Shown: positions 60,440 to 64,000 of the stretch, one piece after another | Position numbering within the stretch: the first letter of the stretch is position 1 | Layout of the letters: every line of letters begins with the position of its first letter | NCBI RefSeq assembly: GCF_010183535.1 | Contig: NC_071332.1 | Location: forward strand, 8,184,001-8,248,000 | DNA from: Caenorhabditis remanei | Lineage: Eukaryota; Nematoda; Chromadorea; Rhabditida; Rhabditidae | DNA: 64,000 nucleotides | Direction: 5' to 3' | Translations under genes and position numbers: made by a program | Notes under the pieces: generated by a model | The model's input: only the letters and a program-made list of their open reading frames with translations | The model's database searches: none | What the model was told of the DNA's origin: nothing

Positions 60440-60495
60440 GTGGACAAATGCCCATCCGCCGTTTTCAATGAGTTTGAGGCTTTGTGGGTAAGGGT
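60440..60495 (+). pseudogene. Srw exon-1 remnant without start codon
   Basis: GTGGACAAATGCCCATCCGC reads VDKCPSAVFNEFEAL, clearly related to MDKCPFVFFKEYEAS at 57268 but with GTG in place of ATG. It is directly followed by the leader of the DPY-30-like gene, so this gene sits where the rest of an srw gene would be. Confidence 0.65.
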
Positions 60496-60679
60496 ACGCA
60501 GAACTACGTCAGAGTGTTTACACGAGGAGAATCTGTTCTTCTGTGATCGATAGAGTCTGTGAACGAAAAAGTTTCCACATGCTCTTTTTTAGAAAAAAGT
60601 TGTTTCTTTTTTATTATATAGAACTTCTGAAACTCCACCTGCTTTTTCAAAAATAAGTCAATATAGTTTCAGCCTAGAA

Positions 60680-61554
60680 ATGGAGAAAAACTCGGGAAAT
60701 CCATCTGCCACCACTTCCACGAACGTAAGTTTTGAAAATGTGACAGCTCATAATTAAGAAATTGATTTCAGTCTAATACAAATGACATTTCACAAACTAT
60801 TCGTCAAACTCAATCCGACTTCGGTAAAACTCCTGAAGAAGGGAAGAAAGTTCGTGAAGCAATGATGAAAGCTTTGAATTGTATCAGAGAACTGGGTGTC
60901 CAACGTCCTGATGATCCGATGACGTTCTTATCTGAATTTATGTTAATGGAGGATCCGAAATTATCTCCCTATTTCAATTCGAACAATTTGAACCAAAAAC
61001 TTCACAAGAGTAGTTATTATGCTTCCTCGTACATCAAAAAAGGAATCGAGGAACTGCTGAAAAAAGAAACGGAAGAAGATCCTGCAATATTTCTCTCTAA
61101 TTACTTTTTGAGCCAGAAAGAAAGTTTCGAAAAGAAGATGGCTGAACAAAAATCATTATCAAATAAAAATGACGTTTCAAAAACTGTTCGTCAAACTCAA
61201 TCCGACTTCGGTAAAACTCCTGAAGAAGGGAAGAAAGTTCGTGAAGCAATGATGAAAGCTTTGAATTGTATCAGAGAACTGGGTGTCCAACGTCCTGATG
61301 ATCCGATGACGTTCTTATCTGAATTTATGTTAATGGAGGATCCGAAATTATCTCCCTATTCCAATTCGAACAATTTGAACCAAAAACTTCACAAGAGTAG
61401 TTATTATGCTTCCTCGTACATCAAAAAAGGAATCGAGGAGCTGCTGAAAAAAGAAACGGAAGAAGATCCTGCAATATTTCTCTCTAATTACTTTTTGAGC
61501 CAGAAAGAAAGTTTCGAAAAGAAGATGGCTGAACAAAAATCATCATCGTGTTAA
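60680..61554 (+). CDS. Protein with four DPY-30-like motifs in two tandem repeats
   Basis: Exon 1 60680-60724 and exon 2 60772-61554 give 275 residues. GTTTCAG ends eight bases before the ATG (possible SL acceptor). Exon 2 holds two 387-bp units (60784 and 61171) that are nearly identical. Each encodes two motifs resembling the DPY-30 dimerisation helix pair: CIRELGVQRPDDPMTFLSEF then ML, and GIEELLKKETEEDPAIFLSN then YFL. DPY-30 itself reads GLGALAKDRPENPIEFLANF. The linker is Ser/Asn/Tyr-rich; no signal peptide or membrane segment is seen. DPY-30 motifs form four-helix docking dimers that bind amphipathic helices in MLL/COMPASS and in ciliary radial-spoke and PKA-anchoring proteins. A scaffold or docking role is an inference. 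A related copy follows at 62439. Confidence 0.75.
60784..61554. repeat. In-frame tandem repeat, two 387-bp units
   Basis: The unit starting at 60784 (GACATTTCACAAACTATTCG) recurs at 61171 (GACGTTTCAAAAACTGTTCG). Over the following 380 bp only a few bases differ (for example TTTCAATT/TTCCAATT and GAGGAACTG/GAGGAGCTG). 387 is 129 codons, so the reading frame is kept. The near identity implies a very recent duplication. Confidence 0.97.
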
Positions 61555-61914
61555 AAACTCTTTTTCACTTGTTCTTTGACTCTTTGACTCCACTTTCTCC
61601 TTAACTCCTATGTCTTTTCGACTTCACGGAAGTCAAAGAGTGGTGTAGTCAAGGAGTGTTTGCCCTTATTTTCTCTTTTTCATACAGACTGTGTTAAAAA
61701 GGTCCATTTCTCTACCTCCTTCATTCTGAAATTCATTTATACTTCTCTGATTTTCATCTCTCTTCCCTTCTTTTCTCATATTTCTCTTCCAACTGCAATG
61801 AATATATCGATGCTAACAATATATGTGCCTCACAATTAAAAACGTCTTCCTGTATTACCATCACTTTGCTAAACAAAAGACAGAAATGACTGGAGCCAGA
61901 CGTATTAGCAGGAA

Positions 61915-62035
61915 GACACTCTCTGGATACGCTTCAACTCGCGTGCTTATCTGTTTCTTCTGTCTTCCCAATATTGTTAAACTCAAAAAAACCAATTGTG
62001 AGAGTCATCAGAATTCACATATTTTCAGAATATGA
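61915..62035 (+). pseudogene. Srw 3' fragment, copy 4
   Basis: TCTCTGGATACGCTTCAACT and CTTCCCAATATTGTTAAACT continue to CATATTTTCAGAATATGAGG. Short and diverged from the copies at 56790 and 59950; lacks the rest of the receptor. Confidence 0.7.
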
Positions 62036-62438
62036 GGATCAGCGAAAATCTCCCAATCCCCCCGTCGAAAATCTCCCAATCCCCCCTTCGTCCCATGACG
62101 TTAATTTCCTGCCGTCCTTCTATCCCCGATTTTTTTGCTTCCACCATTCCAATTTGGAATGCGATTACTACTAATGTCCCCCAATTCCTCCCTCCATCTA
62201 AATCCGATTTTTTCCGATAATTTTTTAAAAGAGTTTGAGGCTTTGTGGGTAAGGGTACGCAGAACTACGTCAGAGTGTTTACACGAGGAGAATATGTTCT
62301 TCTGTGTTCGATAAAGTCTATGAACGAAAAATTTTCACATGCTCTTTTTTAGAATAAAGTTGTTTCTTTATTATTATATAGAATTTCTGAAATTCCCCTG
62401 CTTTTTTAAAATTAAGTTGATATCGTTTCAGCTTAGAA

Positions 62439-62908
62439 GTGGAGAAAAACTCGGGAAATCCATCTGCCACCACTTCCACGAACGTAAGTTTTGAAAATGT
62501 GACAGCTCATAATTAAGAAATTGATTTCAGTCTAATACAAATGACATTTCACAAACTATTCGTCAAACTCACTCCGAATTCGGTGAAACTCCTGAAGAAA
62601 AGAAGAAAGTTCGTGAAGCAATGATGAGGGCTTTGAATAGTGTCAGAGAATTGAATGTCCAACGTCCTGATGATCCAATGACGTTCTTATCCGAATTTAT
62701 GTTAATGGAGGATCCGAAATTATCTAGCTGTTCCGATTGGGACAATTCGAACCGAAAACCTCACAAAAGTAGTCATTGTGCTAAATCTTACATCCAACCA
62801 GCAATCGAAGAACTGCTAAAACAAAAAACGGAAGAAGATCCTGCAATCTTTCTATCTAATTACTTTTTGAGCCAGAAAGAAAGTTTCGATGGAAAGATGG
62901 CCGGATGA
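62439..62908 (+). pseudogene. DPY-30-like second copy, start codon lost
   Basis: The counterpart of the first gene's ATG is GTG (62439-62441, CTTAGAAGTGGAGAAAAAC against CCTAGAAATGGAGAAAAAC). Exon 1, the intron and the exon 2 frame are otherwise open to the TGA at 62906-62908. It has a single unit with both motifs (VRELNVQRPDDPMTFLSEFM and IEELLKQKTEEDPAIFLSNY). A shorter protein of 95 residues from ATG 62621 would still carry both motifs. It could therefore be a pseudogene, start at GTG or the internal ATG, or be a functional short form. The frame has survived several amino-acid changes without a stop. Confidence 0.6.
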
Positions 62909-63239
62909 AAATCATCATCGTGTTAATCACTCTTCTTCACTTGCTCTTTTACTCTTTGACTCCACTCTCTCTTTGACTCCTATGTCTTTTCGATTTCACG
63001 AAAGTCAAAGAGTGTTTGCCCTTATTTTCATATCTCTACCTCCTACCTCCTGTAATATATTTATACTTCTCTTCTTTTCTCTTCCCTTCCTTTTTCATAC
63101 TTTCTCTTCCAACTGCAATGAATATATCGATGCTAACAATATATGCTCCTCACAATTAAATACGTCTCCCTGTATTACCACCACTTTGATAAACAAAAGA
63201 CAGAAATGACTGGAGCCAGACGTATTTGCTGGAAGACAC

Positions 63240-63570
63240 TCTCTAGATAGACTTCAGCTCACATGTTTATCTGTCTTCTTATGTCTTCCTAATATCGTTA
63301 CACTCAAAAAAACCAACTGTAAGAGTCATCAGAGTTCACATATTTTCAGAACAAGAAGATGAGCGTAATCAGTGTTTCACCAGCTATCAATTGAGATTGA
63401 TGAGTTTCGAATCTGAATCTGGGACTCAGTACCTTGAGAGTCTGAAATATGAAAATACATACGAAATCATGCGACCTAATTGTATGTTATCCAGTCAGAA
63501 ACGAAAATATCCGCCAAAATTTATCAAGTTGGGAAATTGTCAAGTCTTGATTATATAACACCTCCCAGTA
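63240..63570 (+). pseudogene. Srw 3' fragment, copy 5
   Basis: Matches 60110-60320 closely in the terminal exon (AATTGAGATTGATGAGTTTC, GACTCAGTACCTTGAGAGTC, ATGTTATCCAGTCAGAAACG) and, less well, the preceding exon. No membrane-segment exons are present before it. Confidence 0.8.
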
Positions 63571-63678
63571 AGAAATAACCAGAAAACAATCTGATTCTCC
63601 AAACAAGACTTATAACGAATAAACGTTTATATAAATATTTCTTTCATTCACGCGATGCTTACCGTTTTATTAGCAGAC

Positions 63679-64000
63679 ATGGACAAATGTCCATTCGTCT
63701 TTTTCAAAGAGTATGAGGCCTCTACTGCTACAAATTTATGTAAGAGTTCTTCTTCTTTCAAGCTTTTCTTCAATCACAAATAATTATTTTTAAGGTAAAT
63801 TCAGAAATTTTGTGATGAGTATTATGGAATTTGCTCCTTATATTTCTCTCGTATGTCTTCTGATCAATCTATTTCATGTCATAATTTTAACTCAAAAGTC
63901 AATGAGAAACTCTTCTATTAATTTGATATTGGCAGCTGTTGCAATTTCAGATATCTGTTTTCTTTTATTTCCGATTCAGTTAGAAGTCGTGGCAATTCAG
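63679..64000 (+). CDS. Srw-family receptor, 5' part, continues beyond window
   Basis: Exon 1 63679-63739 (MDKCPFVFFKEYEASTATNL) and exon 2 from 63795 (CKFRNFVMSIMEFAPYISLV, LLINLFHVIILTQKSMRNSS, then a second membrane segment) run open to the window end at EVVAIQ. It is nearly identical to the truncated copy at 57268, which ends at this same point. Whether it is intact cannot be judged here. Confidence 0.7.

Larger units (their letters stand above)
60470..63250. repeat. Segmental tandem duplication carrying the DPY-30-like gene
   Basis: 60470-61920 and 62231-63240 are two copies of one segment. Shared text runs from GAGTTTGAGGCTTTGTGGGT through the gene and its intron to ATATATCGATGCTAACAATA and TGGAGCCAGACGTATT. 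The offset is about 1.76 kb at the left end and 1.32 kb at the right; most of the difference is one 387-bp repeat unit that the second copy lacks. Confidence 0.92.

Noticed and set aside
1..64000. tRNA, rRNA, operon-type SL2 spacing, CRISPR or bacterial insert
   Set aside because: No cloverleaf with A and B boxes, no rRNA core text and no prokaryotic gene texture was seen. No gene pair shows the roughly 100-bp spacing typical of worm operons.

Overview
The window is nuclear DNA from a Caenorhabditis nematode related to C. elegans but not identical to it. Genes have many small exons and short introns ending in TTTTCAG, and several start codons sit directly behind such an acceptor, as expected for SL trans-splicing. 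Gene content matches C. elegans chromosome V: an nphp-4/hmp-1 block (R13H4 region) and a sulp-4/sulp-5/sodh-1/sodh-2 block (K12G11 region). Names and families come from reading the translations and from memory of the families; no database search was run.

Layout. 1-9.9 kb: one long minus-strand gene, nphp-4 (ciliary transition zone). Its 3' end runs off the window, and its introns hold three plus-strand genes: a histidine acid phosphatase, a tyrosine-rich protein and a secreted cysteine-rich protein. A consensus DAF-19 X-box lies 190 bp upstream of its ATG. 11.9-16.0 kb: hmp-1 alpha-catenin. 16-24.9 kb: 9 kb with no recognisable gene and two hairpins. 24.9-26.0 kb: an F-box-like gene. 27.3-36.5 kb: three chemoreceptor-type 7TM genes (srab-like, an unassigned family, srj). 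37.9-44.7 kb: tandem SLC26 anion transporters sulp-4 and sulp-5. 44.7-47.9 kb: two hairpin MITEs. 47.9-51.8 kb: convergent alcohol dehydrogenases sodh-1 and sodh-2 around a 56-bp minisatellite.

52.4-64 kb is young, unstable sequence. It holds two srx receptors (one frameshifted), an srw receptor broken by a non-LTR retrotransposon fragment, repeated srw 5' and 3' pieces, a truncated tomm-20 paralogue, and a duplicated gene whose product carries repeated DPY-30-like dimerisation motifs. That last gene is the best candidate for something undescribed.

Intron-exon structures were traced by hand and phases were checked; the summed lengths close in frame for every gene reported as complete.
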